Assembly (NCBI GenBank): GCA_963921195.1
Contig: OY992539.1
Coordinates: 209,316,035-209,380,034, forward strand
From: Pegoplata infirma
Taxonomy: Eukaryota > Arthropoda > Insecta > Diptera > Anthomyiidae
Reading direction: 5' to 3'
DNA: 64,000 nucleotides
The stretch's first letter is position 1. Each line of letters opens with the position of its first letter. Positions 11,222-23,062 of the stretch are shown piece after piece. Below the pieces are notes generated by a model that saw only the letters and a program-made list of their open reading frames with translations, was not told the DNA's origin and did no database searches. The translations under genes and the position numbers were made by a program.

Positions 11222-11560
11222 AAAAAAATGGCGCCCAACTTGGGGCACTGAAACAGAAGACATTTAACAAGCACTTTCCTCCTTCCATGATAAGTAACGT
11301 GATTTACATAATAGTGTGAAACATCTCTTACTTAAGGTTAATTTTTTTTTTTTAATTTAATTCAAAAATGGCGCCCAACTTGGGGCCTGAAACAGGAGAC
11401 ATTTAACAAGCAATTTCCATCCACAAAATTTTTTTTCTTAAATTCTACATATAGAAAAAATTGTTATAAATACCACAGAATTAGTTCAAAAATAGCGCCC
11501 AACTTGGGGCCCTGAACAGGAGACATGAAACAAGCACTTTCCTTTCACAAAAAAATGTTT
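11222..11560 (+). repeat. Three direct copies of the primer-site-like repeat
   Basis: Copies begin at 11229, 11369 and 11493 (140 and 124 bp apart). Each has [T]GGCGCCCAACTTGGGGC followed by a conserved tail: an (A)ACAGGAGACAT-type segment, then AACAAGCACTTTCC in two copies and a variant in the third. The last two also share TTGTTATAAATACCACAGAA flanking sequence. The conserved tail shows this is a repeat family of its own, about 120-140 bp per unit, and not chance primer sites. Confidence 0.65.
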
Positions 11561-12650
11561 CTTAAATTTTACATATAAAAAAAATTGTTATAAATACCAC
11601 AGAACAGATTCTAATGTCTGATGGAATAGGGAAAAAACTTGGAAAGGAATTTCCTGCATATTGAAATGGGCGATGATTTCTTATCTAAAATCCAACAAGA
11701 TCGAAAATTTGTATTTAAAAAGTACACCTTACCTACTCTTGTACCCACTTGTACCCCCTTCTTCTGCCTCATTTATTTTTCTAATTAATCATATTTTCTT
11801 ACCTAAGCCTCTCCAAATCTAGTCATTACAAAAACTAAATCCAATTTTCTATGGAACGATAAGAAAATATGTCTGCCTGTCTCTATATATCGTCACGTAT
11901 TTATACTTAAATGATGAATTGCATTACAATCAAATTCTTAACCCCCCTATCTCCAATTTTTCAACCATAAAACACTCACTATCAAAGTATTTAACAACCC
12001 CAAATCTAATAATTCTTCTTGTTAAACCAAAAAAAATTTTATCACAAATGCCTTAGAACAGCATAACGAAATACTAAATATACAAAATGATTATAATGAT
12101 TATACCCAAAAAAAAAAATTATATTCCAAAATTACAATTATTAATATTAGAGAGTTAAATACACATATGAAATGAAAACCATAACTAAAGTGCAATGAAC
12201 TATTGCAATACAAGTTTCCAAAAAAAAAAAAAAAAACACGGGAAGAAAACTCACTATAATGTGCTGTATTTAGGATTAAGATGGTAGTACCTTCTACATA
12301 AATTTGCACTTGTTGTATTTTTGGGGAAAAGAAATTTCTTCTAAATCGTGCTAGAATTACAATAAAATGAAATAACAACCACCTTTAATAGTTTTAGTGC
12401 AGGATATTAACATTTTTATAAGCAATTCTTGTTAAACGAAATGAGCCACTATAATACTAATCCTTAAATATTAACCCAAAATAGCTAAAAAGGTTTTTTA
12501 TGAACAAATTTTCTGTACATTATTTAAAGGATACCCCCATTTATATGGAAGAAAAAGGATCAGATTTTTTATAAGTCCGCGAACGTATTAACAGTTTTTT
12601 TAAAGTGCGTTAAAGAAAGATTTTCTTGTGGAAGAAAAGTGATTATTAAG
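11561..12650. other. AT-rich sequence with no recognised feature
   Basis: Nothing coding is evident. The 92-residue minus-strand open frame at 12100-12378 is hydrophobic AT-rich noise with homopolymer-encoded Phe runs. Confidence 0.55.
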
Positions 12651-12775
12651 ACTCCAGTTACAGGGCCCTGCGCTGGGCGCCATGTTGTTAACTTTTAAAT
12701 CAAAATATAACTAATTCAAAGTTTTTTCGAAGTACATTTAAGAAATATTTACAGGAGCCCTGAGTTGGGCGCCAT
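12651..12775 (-). repeat. Two inverted copies of the primer-site-like repeat
   Basis: CAGGGCCCTGCGCTGGGCGCC at about 12661 and GGAGCCCTGAGTTGGGCGCC at about 12754 are minus-strand members of the family. The first is preceded by CTCCAGTTACAGGG, also seen in the hairpin at 3.1 kb. Confidence 0.5.
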
Positions 12776-12889
12776 ATTTTTACCTTTTTTTTATCACATA
12801 AAAATAGACTTTGAAGCCCCTGCCACTATATGGTAGTTATATTCCATTTTCGGATATAGGTGGTAAAAATAAATAAAGGAAGTCGGATG

Positions 12890-15000
12890 TTAGGTTAGGT
12901 TGTAAGTGCCTGCTGACGTTTTTTGTCAACACACGTAGACTCTGATGCCCATTGTGATACCACGGGACTCTAATAGGTTTACCTGCCGTTAAACCAATTT
13001 GAGATTCTTATGAAACTTGAACTTTGACATTCGAAAAATCAGAATGGTGGCGCAGTTCCCTAGATTCCAGTGAAACAAGTCTCTGACAAGAAAGTGCCGA
13101 GCAATGGCAGAAGAAGTGTTCGATCATTTTCAACTCCTCTTCATCCATTCAACTCCGGAAAAAGTCATTTGACGGCACATTTAACCGCTTTGCGTGCTTC
13201 CCTTTAAGACAGTGTCCGGTTATTACAGCAACCACTGTCGAAATCTCTCTTCTTGGATGCGATATCAGCTCACTTGTGCGCCCCTGATTAAAAGAAGGCC
13301 AAATCAGTCGTGTTTTCTCACACGTCCATTCATTTGCTCATCTCTGATTAGTCTCTGTCGCGGAACAAAGCTGTAGATTTTGCTTGCAAGTTTCTAGAGG
13401 CATACCAACACACTCCAAATCTGTTGGAACCTGTAAGCTAGTTCCCAGTCTTGCAAGCTCATCGGCTTTGCAATTCCTTGGAATGTCTCTGTGCCCTGGG
13501 ACTTATATGAGTCGTATGTCAAACTGCTTGGCCATCTCATTCAAAGACGTAAGGCAGTTAAAGACAGATCTTGTTTTCAGAAACATTGACTCTAGGGACT
13601 TGACCGCGGCTTGACTGTCAGAATAGATGTAGACTGCAGTTGTAGAGAATACATTGTAACTAAACCTGTCAGCCACCCACTTCCATTATTGCCAGCATCT
13701 CTGCCTGGTAAACACTGCAATGATCAGGCATATTCGAGCCAGGCTCAACCTAAGCTCTTCCGAATAGACTCCAAAGCCTACTTGTTTGTAAAAGGTGAAG
13801 GAGGATTTCTAATGCAGCCGGAGATTTAGTACAAAGACCACCATGATGCACATCGGCACCATAATCTGTACCTTCGTGATAAGGACACAGTTTCCTTTTG
13901 TCTCTGTAACAGGCGACCAGACAATGATTTCATACAGCAGAATTGGATGCAATACTGCTGTATAAATTCAAAGAACGACTTTAGGGCTAAAACCCCAGCG
14001 ATTTCCAATGGCCCTTTTACTGAAATATAAACCAATCGTTGCTTTTCTCACCCGTTCCTTAATATTACGCCTGAAATTCAAAATCTGAAAATACTCCAAG
14101 ATACTTTGCTCCGTCTGAGAAGACGACTTCAGTGCCTTACAGAGAAATAGGATCAGGAGCAGGAATATTTGTTTTCCTTGTAAACAAGACAAGCTCTGTT
14201 TGACTAGGATTAGATTCCAGACCACAGCCTCTTGCCCATTTAGACAGATCTTTCAGACAACCCAGAATAATGCTCCTCAATGTTAGCAGATGCTTTCCCT
14301 CTACCGCTATCGCGACATAGTCAGCATATGCGACAAAATGACAACGAGCTGCATTGAATTCAGTGCCAAGTTCTAAAGAAGCGTAACTGTTTCGTGCCTC
14401 TATAGGCAAATCGAGAAATGACACACGCTTCCAATTCAGACGTTATACGTTTGTTGGCAAGTAGATTTGTCACCATTAAAACGATCCCAAGCTTCTCTCC
14501 CAGACCAGACAATACTACAATTATCTAGCCTGGAATGACATTATTAAAATCTATATCAAGAAAGGCCACCATAGTGTACTCCTTTACTTAAAGCGATATG
14601 TTGATGTTACCAACGAGCTCATGAAGAGCGTCAGCACGTTCCAAAGGTTAAAACTGCCTCATGGAATTGTCCGGAAATTGCGTGCTTAGAAGGAGATCCA
14701 GCGACTCTCCACTGGAGGTAGACCACACTCCATTAGGATCCTTCGAGTATCCCAGGGTGCAAGGAGAAGTCAGAACTTTGCAAAGCCTGAATGCCTCAGA
14801 AACGTCTTCTATGTTTCCAAAGAAATTTTTCCAAGAATCACATTTGGCACATCTGATCCCCTTTTTATAATTCTTAAGTTGCAGTTTATATGCAGACCAG
14901 TCCTCGGCCGATCTTGAAGATTTAGCCTTATTAAAGAGCTTTCTGCAGGAATCTCTGCTCGTCTGCACTCATTTGATCACCAAGGTGGCTGTTTTCGCCC
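12890..15000 (-). pseudogene. LOA-like non-LTR retrotransposon, decayed, 5'-truncated
   Basis: Minus-strand order matches ORF2 of RNase H-bearing non-LTR elements. The linker before the RT (about 14968-14650) includes AKCDSWKNFFGNIEDVSEAF. The RT (about 14640-13970) includes ALHELVGNI, FLDIDFNNV and the catalytic box as YADY, where YADD is expected, so an aspartate is lost. After it come RVRKATIGLY and a KRAIGNRWGFSPKVVL piece. RNase H follows with VYQAEMLAI, SDSQAAVKSL and GHRDIPRNCKADELA. The C-terminal Cys/His region has VITGHCLKGKHAKRL and EHFFCHCSAL, and the frame ends SNWFNGR then stop at 12979-12981. Internal stops include one at 13503-13505 replacing an expected Trp and one before MDEEE. 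The first RT fingers (PGPDGI) are deleted. The 3' tail has GGTATCACAATGGGC and ends ACCTAACCTAAC. LOA/Bilbo-type assignment is from memory of family architecture. Confidence 0.85.
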
Positions 15001-15296
15001 CTAGGATTTGCAGAAGGTCAAGACGCATCCATGGACCTATTACAAACACTTTTTGTATGGTCAAACAGACAGTAAATTTCTGTCAAGCTATGCGGTTCTG
15101 AGTACTTCATCAAAACACGAAATTCATATTATTTACGCAAGGAGAATAAGCCAGAACTTGGAAGCCATTTCTTTACTTCAACCCTAAAACAGTAATTTCA
15201 GATGTAGATTTAAAGGAAGTTTGTTGATAAATATTATTATTCAATTTAAGGTGCTAGTATTGAGGAAAATAACTTTCACGTGTCACCAGTTGCATT

Positions 15297-15315
15297 GGCC
15301 CCAAGGTGGGAGCCA
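15297..15315 (-). repeat. Primer-site-like motif, diverged
   Basis: GGCCCCAAGGTGGGAGCCA is preceded by a CACCAGTTGCA segment like that of the family. The rest of 15001-16089 has no recognised feature. Confidence 0.4.
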
Positions 15316-16089
15316 TTTTTTGTTTGTAGCTTTTACATTAAAACATGGATCTTAAAGATTTTTTTTTGTGAAGTGACATGCGAAGGAAATATGACGGATT
15401 GTTTTTAGTTAAAATTTATGGAGATCCTATCTGAGCACCATTTTTTGTATAGTTATCGATAACACATAGTGCTATAGTTATCGTTTTGAAAATTTTTTCC
15501 CCTTTAAGGGTTAAATTTCATAAAAATTATGTTTATGACCAAAAACTGTAATAGTTGTATTTCCTGCATTGTTATTGCCATATGTTATTTGCAATTTTAA
15601 CCAAGATTTATGTTGGTAATATCCTCAAGAAAATTGTTCCATTCTACTTTAGAATTTTATAATAAAAACTAAATGTTAGTTATATGTATCATACATGTTT
15701 GTTTCTTTCATTTTGCTTAAAAATATGTTTGTAAATTTTACATTTTTATATGACCATTTCCTATTTGTGTACTTGAGAAAAATTCACATAAATTTTGTGT
15801 TTCAAACGTACATATGTCCCTGATCTTTTAGCATTTTTATAGATATTTTAAAAAATATTATTAGTATGAACATGAAAGTTTATGCATGCAGTTTCGGCTT
15901 TTATGATATATTGAGACTGTAAAAATAATAGTAATTTTTGAAATACTTTTATAAAAGGAAGAAAACACGTAAAGAAATTGAGTTTGAAAGGGGAAAAGTA
16001 TCGAGAAACTTTTTCACTTTTTCAAACAACTCTATTTTAAACCTTTATTGCACCTCCGAAGGCACTAACGTAACAACATTTTGATTTCA
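15316..16089. other. AT-rich sequence with no recognised feature
   Basis: The only local structure is a small GTTATCGATAAC palindrome near 15450. No coding signal. Confidence 0.55.
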
Positions 16090-16480
16090 CCCAGATGTCC
16101 GTCTGTTGATATGGCGATTGCGGCCAAAATATTGAACAGATATGACTGAAACTTAAGAAATTTACTTTTTGTTTTCCCGAGCAGTTTGGTATTGCATTTA
16201 GGCGATATCGGTGCAGCGGTTTAAAAGTTATAAACGAAAATGTATCGACAATTTTTTTTAAATAAACAAAGCTTTAATTCGGCTGCTTGCTGACATATGT
16301 GAACAGAATTGGATACCAATTGGTATTAAACAAGCACAAACATATTGTTTTACAAAAAAAATCGCGATTTTTTTTTCACCAAAAATTTTTTTTCGCGTAA
16401 CTTTTTTTAATTTTTTTTTGCAAATAATTTTTTTTACATTGTGGAGGGTATCAAAACATTCGGAAAGGTAAAATTTTCTT
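16090..16480 (+). mobile_element. DINE-1-like element, 5'-truncated
   Basis: This copy begins within the GATGTCCGTCTG tract, then has GCGATTGCGGCCAAAATATT, a GGCGATATCGGTGCAGCGG segment, AATTCGGCTGCTTGCTGAC and the 3' mark TTGTGGAGGGTATC. The CTTGTTTT end is degraded into a T-rich tract. Confidence 0.7.
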
Positions 16481-17029
16481 TTTTTTTTTAAAAATATATA
16501 AATAAAAAAAATTAAAAACCTTTATGATGCAAATATTTTATTAAAAGTTTGTCAACAGGAAACATTTTTGATTAAAGTCAAAAATCATTCAGTAATTCTC
16601 ATTTTCTAATTTACCATGACTTTAAAAGACAACGTGGAAATTTTACAAATCCTCTCTATCCACAATAATAATTTTGAAAATTTGATTTAAATTAGTTTTT
16701 CTCATATCTAATCTTAAAAATATTTTCTCGCTGTAATTTGTCTACCATTTCATTTCTATTGTTCTTAACCAATATTTCACTTTTACTGCAATGCACTTTG
16801 TTAAAAAAATATTTTTCACATTTATTTGCACTCAAAATCATATTTGTTGGTAGTAAAACTCCATTAGGCAGGATCAAAGAATGTCATTTTTGTTTCAGAA
16901 ATTTAAACTAAAGAGATAATCAATGGAAATTGATGAGAAAACGTTATTGTATTAAAAATTCGCGTGTTTATCGAATTCGCATTTCTGAAAATTTAAAAAT
17001 GCACACTACCGAATTACAATTGATATTTT

Positions 17030-19201
17030 TATACCCTCCAACTACAGTATGGGGGCATACTCACTTTGTCATTCCGTGTGGAGGGCATCGAAATATCGGT
17101 CGGGGACCCTATAAAGTATATGGGACATTCCATGTGAAATCGGACACTTTAAATTTTTTTTTTAGATTTTCCCAATTTGCTTACAGTTTTTAGTAGCCTT
17201 CGAAAACTCCTTCGTGGTAAATTTTCCGATTTTTTTGATGACCCGTTCAAAAGATATCGAATTTTAAAAAAATTGGTAGTTTGTTCCTTTTCTCAAACTT
17301 CTTTTAGTCATAACTTCTTCAATAAGGTACAAATTTCAATTTTTTTTTTCAAAATTTTTGTTTTATTGCGTACTTTAAAAAAAAATCAAAAAATTTCTTA
17401 AAAGCGCTCTAGTATACGGTTTTTAAGTTTTAAAATTTAAATCTCAATTTTGAAAATGTTTGTACTCTTCGATTTTTTTTTTAAATTTTTTTGTGTAAAA
17501 GTTCTATGGATTCTAGAAATTTTTTGCCCAGGAGGATCGTGGGATAACGATTTTTACTATTTTTTAAAATTTTTTGAAAAAAATTTATTGTAATTTTCCA
17601 ATCTTAAAATCATTTCTACTGTTCCAATGGTGCGTCATAGAGGGGTCATTTATAAGACCGACCCCCATTAATTTTTACGTCTTAACATTTCTATGGAACA
17701 AACTAATACCCTATTTCCAATTTCTAAGGGGGCTCCCACACAAAACGACATTTTTTTAAATTTTCTCCAACCGCTCTAACTGCCCTAAAAGTGCCCTTAG
17801 ATCAACAAAATGTATGACCGACCCACAATTGGGGGACCACCTTAACAATTAGAGATAGAGGGTTGGTGTGTTCAGAGAAAATGTTTGGACTAAAAAAATA
17901 TTGTGGGTCGGTCATACATTTTGTTGCTCTAGTGGCACTATTAGGGCAGTTAGAGCGGTTGGAGCAAATTTAAAAAAATTTTGTTTTGTGTGGGAGCCCC
18001 CTTAGAAATTGGAGATAGGGTATTAGCTTGTTCCAAAGAAATGTTAAGACGTAAAAATTAATGGGGGTCGGTCTTATTAATGACCCCTCTATGACGCACC
18101 ATTGGAACAGTAGAAATGATTTTAAGATTGGAAAATTACAATAAATTTTTTTCAAAAAATTTTAAAAAATAGTTATAATCGTTATCCCACGATCCTCCTG
18201 GCCAAAAAATTTTTAGAATCGATAGAAGTTTTACACAAAAAAATTTAAAAAAAATCGAAGAGTACAAACATTTTCAAAAATGAGATTTAAATTTAAAAAC
18301 TTAAAAATCACATACTAGAGCGCTTTTAAGAATTTTTTGGGATTTTTTTTTTAAAAAGTACGCAAAAAAACAAAAATTTTTAAAACTTTTTTTTTTTAAA
18401 TTTTGACCGTTATTGAAGAAGTTATGAGTAAAAGAAGTTTGAGTAAAGCAACAAAATACCAATTTTTAAAAATTCTATATCTTTCAAACGGGTCATCAAA
18501 AAAATCTGAAAATTTACCATGAAGGAGTTTTCAAAGGCTACTAAAAACTGTAAGCAAATTGGAAAAATCTAAAAAAAAAAATTTTCAAAGTGTCCGATTT
18601 CACATGGAATGCCCCATATATATTATTGATCTATGATCGATTATAAGTCATGCTATGAATGTCCGTCCGTCCGTCCTTCTGTATAAAGCACGATTCAGTC
18701 CAAAATAAAAGAGCTAGACTTCTGAAAATTGGCACGAATGTGTCTCATAGTCATAGGCCGGTTAAGTTCGAAAATGGGTAAAATCGGATAAGGGGCAAAA
18801 AAGTTCCCCCTTAAAGAACTAAAAAAACCTCTATAAAAACGCCATTTTTTACAGCTTTTTTGCATTTTTGTTAAACAAATGAAATTTTTTTATGTCAGAA
18901 GGAGTTAAAAGTCATACAGTTAGACCCCGGGGGGCTACAAAATATTGTTTTTTTTCCCCGCCCCCTTTTGTGGGCGTGGATTAAAAAAAAACATAAAAAT
19001 TATGAGAAAATGGTATAACTAAAGTTCAAAAAGCATAATGAATAATTTAGTAAACATTTATCGCGTTGGGGAAGGTATCCCACAACACCCCCCACAGAGC
19101 CCCTCCCCAAAAACGCCTCTAAAATTTTTTTATATGTACTTTAACATGTTGGAGGGTATCAAAGATTCGGCACAACCGAATTTAACACTCTCACTTGTTT
19201 T
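17030..19201 (+). mobile_element. DINE-1-like element split by a nested palindrome
   Basis: The 5' part (17030-17120) starts TATACCCTCCAACTACAGTA and runs to CCCTATAAAGTATA. The element resumes at 18617 with TATATTATTGATC, GTCCGTCCGTCCGTCC, AAAATAAAAGAGCTAGACTT and GGGCGTGGA. It ends GGAGGGTATCAAAGATTCGG and CTTGTTTT (19194-19201). The same subtype occurs complete at 58.3-59.0 kb, which confirms continuity across the insertion. The sequence ATTACAATTGAT just upstream echoes the 21-bp unit of the 6-kb palindrome. Confidence 0.85.
17121..18616. mobile_element. 1.5-kb palindromic (foldback-like) element inside DINE-1
   Basis: The arms at about 17121-17830 and 17900-18616 are inverted copies (mirror sum near 35729, drifting by about 8 bp at the ends from indels). 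The ends read TGGGACATTCCATGTGAAAT and its near complement. The host reads GTATA before and TATATATT after, so the target was a TA-rich site with a possible TA or TATA duplication. The mirror-image 61-residue open frames at 17574-17759 and 17970-18155 come from the two arms. They differ by a few residues and resemble no family I know. The left one falls wholly in repeat sequence, so I do not call a gene. Confidence 0.8.
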
Positions 19202-20055
19202 AATTTAAATTTGACTTCTAAATTTCAATTGAGTTTTTTATTTCAGTTCTCCTTTTTTGTACCTATATAAATTGTGAATTTTTTTAATATTAAGAGAGCT
19301 TTTCTAGTTTTCTTAAGTTTTAACTAGAGCTTTTCAGAATTTCTGTTGAGCTTTTCGGAATTTATAAGGATCATTTTCAAATTTAAATTGTGCTTTCATG
19401 AATTTTAAATAAAATTTTAAAACTTTTTAATTTTTACTAAGCTTTAAAAAACTTCCGTAGAAGTCCCATTACCTTTTTTAAAACAATACTTTCTATCACT
19501 TTAATAAATCGATCCTACTTATTTACAACTGCATGAAATATTAAAAATATATTCTTATAGCCTTTACCATTAATCACAAAAAAATCATGCTATTATTTAT
19601 GTTGATGATCTTTATATGAATTTAAGTAAAACTCAATTTTACTTAAATCCATAAATCCTGGAGATATTTTTTTGTTATCCCTTAAATTTATTACGACAAT
19701 AACCAAAAGTGGTTAAATAATTGTGCATCAAAAAAAAACTTTATGATAATCATATCGCTCCTTTACTTGTATAGTGTCACAACTCAAAATATTTGATTTT
19801 GCAGAAAACAGGTTTAAAGTTTACTATTGAAACTGGTTTTTAATTGAAAAAAGCCGGTACATAGAAAATGTAATAATGGCGTGTACTCTTCTCAAACGGT
19901 GAGTTTAAAAAATATTAATACGAATTTTTGACACAATATAAAGCACGATATAACGAATAATTCTGCATCAGTAACTCAAAAAACGCATTTTTTGAGTTAT
20001 GACACTATACAAGTAAAGGAGCGATATGGAAAAACTTTTTTGGGAGAAAAGAATA
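19202..20055. other. AT-rich sequence; a distant inverted pair only
   Basis: Segments near 19735-19800 and 19975-20035 are inverted copies (ATATCGCTCCTTTACTTGTA with the complement near 20012-20031, and GTGTCACAACTCAAAA against TTTTTTGAGTTATGACAC). A small inverted-repeat element of about 310 bp may therefore lie here. No coding sequence. Confidence 0.5.
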
Positions 20056-20673
20056 TAAACAAGTAAAAAAGTTAAATTCGGCCTTGCCGAATGTAGTGAT
20101 ACCCTCCACAATTTCAAAAAGATTAGTGCAAAAAACTATATTTAAAAGGAAATTACTTTTGAAAAAAAAAATTTTTTGAAAAAAAAAATTTCCGCGAAAA
20201 ATTTTTTTTTTTAAAAAATCCGCGATTTTTTTCTTTTTTTGTCAAAAAATATGTTCGTACTTGTTTAAATACCATTTGGTGTTCAATTATGTTCACATAT
20301 GCCAACCAGAAGCCGAATTAAAGTATTTTGTATTTTTAGGTTATGTTGAATGTACTGAAATTTTTGAGGTGTGCTTACGTTTTCGTTCATAACTTTTGAA
20401 CCGCTGAACCGATATCGCTCAAATGCAATACCAAACTTCTCGGGAGAACTTCCAACAAATATGTTACGTTTCAGTCATCTCTGTGCAATATTTTGTCCGC
20501 GACAGCATTTTCCACAGACAGACAGACGGACAGACGGACATCGCTAGAATGTCTTAAAATCGATCGGGCATCATGGATATATATACTTTATGGGGTCCCA
20601 GATCCATATTTCGATGAGTTACAAACGGAATGACAAACTTATATATACCCTCTATCACTAAGTGGAGGGTATA
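20056..20673 (-). mobile_element. DINE-1-like element, complete
   Basis: On the plus strand it begins AACAAGTAAAAAAGTTAAAT and runs through TTCGGCCTTGCCGAATG, ACAGACAGACGGACAGACGG and TTTATGGGGTCCCAG. It ends ACTAAGTGGAGGGTATA. It is very similar to the copy at 46.8-47.5 kb, which suggests recent activity of this subtype. Confidence 0.85.
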
Positions 20674-20933
20674 AAAATGTTTCGGCCAGATATCTATAAA
20701 TATTAAAAAAAAAAAAACAAATTAAATTTTTCATGATATATGTCAAGAGTAAAAACATTAATTTTTATTTTCAATTTTTGCCCTCAAACAACATTTTTAT
20801 GTTCAACAGCTTTCAAATATTGTCATGCAGTTGTAAATGTCATGGCATGTCATTATTACTGAAGTAATATGGTAATATTGCTTGTATGCAAATTTTCCGT
20901 ACTGTTAATGCAGATGGATATTAAAAACAAGTA

Positions 20934-21717
20934 AGAAAATTAGAGTCGGTCAAGATGGACCATATAATACCCTACACAAGTGTTTTCCGGAAAATGGGTC
21001 CCAAGTTCAAACATGGACCGATTGGATCTTTTGCCAAATCTTTAATAAGTGTAAAAAACACTCGAAAAACCAAAATAAGCTTCTATTTGTTGCCAATAAA
21101 CCGCTTTAACTAAATATCGGGAGAAATTTTTTTATGGAGCCTAAGTCCAAAAATAGTCCCATTATAAGCATTAGGTTAATAAAGTACAAGTTAAAAACAT
21201 ACAAACAAAATTTTAATAAACTATTTTCTATTTTCATGGAATTTGAGAGATTTATGTGAATATCGGGAAGGTGGTTTCTATGGGGGCTACAAGAAGAACC
21301 GGTCCGATTCCTCTGAAATTCGGAATGGTAATTATTGAATACAAAACACGTTTACCTGCCAAATTAAACCTATTATAATACGGTCTTTAGAGCCAATTGA
21401 GCCAAATAAAAGCGGACCTTTGTATGGAGTCTAGGTCTAAACATGGACCGCTTTATTCCAATTTCAATAGACATCGTCCTTGGGCCAAATGAAGCTTAAC
21501 TTTAAAATTTCCACTAAATCGGTTGATAATTGCGACCTGTATTGTGTTTACATGGACGGACAGACAGACGGACTTTCGGACATCACTAGAATGACTTAAA
21601 AAGTTATTCTGAGTCGATCGGTATACTTAAGAGTTGGTATAGGACCAATATTTCGGGTAGTTACAAACATCAGCACAAAGTCATTATACCCTGTACCACA
21701 GAGTGGTGTAGGGTATA
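20934..21717 (-). mobile_element. DINE-1-like element, second subfamily
   Basis: On the plus strand it starts AAAACAAGTAAGAAAATTAG with GTCGGTCAAGATGGACC, has GGACGGACAGACAGACGGAC and GAGTCGATCGGTATACTT, and ends CCACAGAGTGGTGTAGGG then TATA. The inner pair CCCTGTACCAC / GTGGTGTAGGG replaces the CCCTCTATCAC pair of the other subfamily. Relatives lie at 41.7-42.3 and 47.5-48.3 kb. Confidence 0.8.
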
Positions 21718-21769
21718 ACAATTGTAGTTTCCCAGCAATAGTTTTCGTTTGAAAGAAACCCCATTGTAG

Positions 21770-21990
21770 AAACAAAGTACCATTAAAAAAGTACTATTTT
21801 ATAAAATGACTGAACTATATTATAAAATTCCCGTTTTGTTTAAGAAACAACCAGAAAATACCATTTAATGATAGCAAAATAACACTTTTGTTAAAAGTAC
21901 CATTTTAGAAAGGCTTTTGTTTCAAACGTATTTTAAAAAGATTTTTTTTATAAAAGTAAAAGTTTAAGAAACAACCAGAAAGTACCATTT
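21770..21990. repeat. Degenerate AAGTACCATT repeat
   Basis: Several AGTACCATTT and GTACTATTTTA motifs lie here, with two direct copies of a unit (AAGAAACAACCAGAAA, then TACCATTTAATGATA) at about 21842-21873 and 21966-21997. The second copy hosts the next element. Confidence 0.55.
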
Positions 21991-21997
21991 AATGATA

Positions 21998-23060
21998 CAC
22001 TCAAAAAAGTATGTCGGTAAAATCTACTACAAAAGACAGTTGTTTTGACTACATTTTGTCGTTGAAAAGGCGTCCACTACATAAACGGTAAAAACAACTG
22101 AACATGTTGTTGTTTTTAACTATTGATTTTCAACTACAAAATGTAGTAAAAACTACTACAAAACTGTTTAATACAGTTGTTTTTTCTACAATTGCCTGAA
22201 ATTTTATTTAAAAAATTTCTTAAACGTTTAAATGATTGATATTTATTTATTTAAAAAGCAATACATTTCAGTTGGTTGTATAGAATTTCGACATGATGAC
22301 AATTTTTTGATGTATTTATCTGGAATTATAGAAAAAAAAATTATATTAATAAAATGTTAAACAAAATAAATTGATTGTATTTACCTTTGTTTTTTTAATA
22401 GTTCATTTCAAATTTTCACCGCTACTGATCAAAATTTGTCTGGAATAAAAAAAAAACGAAATGCTTTGGCAAAATTGATTTATAAAAAAAAAGAATTAAT
22501 TTGTAATGTTTCAAAAAAGTATGTACCTGCTCTGTTGTGTATACAAAGAAAAGAAAGATGGCGCGCTCATAAGAAAACAAAACACTGCACACATTTTATT
22601 TTGTTTTTTTTCCGATTGGTTTTTACGCACGCTATATTATACACACTTGTTATCTCATTTATCCACTTATTTTCTTTCGCTCAAGAATATTTTTCCAAAA
22701 ACATATTTTTTGTTATAATTAAATTTAATAAATTGTAATTTAATTTATTTAGATATTATTTATTTGGTATAAAAATAATTCCTTCCGCATCCCGCACGAC
22801 CAACTCGCTCGACACATTCGTTTGCAATAAAAATTTCTAGAAAAAAACGAGTTTTAGAAAAAAAAAAACTAAAAACAACTACATAAATCAACTATTGCTA
22901 CAGTGTAGTATATTTTTTGTAGTTATTTTTTGAAACTACTACAAAAAAAGTTGTTTGAGATTTTTTCATACAAAAACGACCGAAATTGTAGTTAAAAACA
23001 ACAGCTACTACTTACTACACAAACGACCGTCATGTAGTAACTGCAATAATTTTCTGAGTG
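21998..23060. mobile_element. TA-flanked MITE, 1.06 kb, CACTCA termini
   Basis: The ends read CACTCAAAAAAGTATGTCGG and the complement of CACTCAGAAAATTATTG, with TA on both outer sides (21996-21997 and 23061-23062). The arms carry many TAGTAGTTTT/CTACTACAAAA motifs in inverted order, giving long imperfect terminal repeats. TA flanks fit Tc1/mariner-type insertion. The interior (22400-22750) has only short AT-rich open frames with no recognisable protein. Confidence 0.65.
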
Positions 23061-23062
23061 TA

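Noticed and set aside
12100..12378. Minus-strand 92-residue hydrophobic open frame
   Set aside because: Phe runs come from A homopolymers; there is no start context, conserved domain or neighbour to support it.
13194..13829. Plus-strand open frames of 60-76 residues
   Set aside because: They are antisense to the RNase H and C-terminal region of the minus-strand retrotransposon, which explains the higher GC content.
22436..22738. 100-residue Lys-rich open frame as an exon
   Set aside because: It lies inside a TA-flanked MITE, overlaps another frame, and has homopolymer-driven Lys and Phe runs with no domain.
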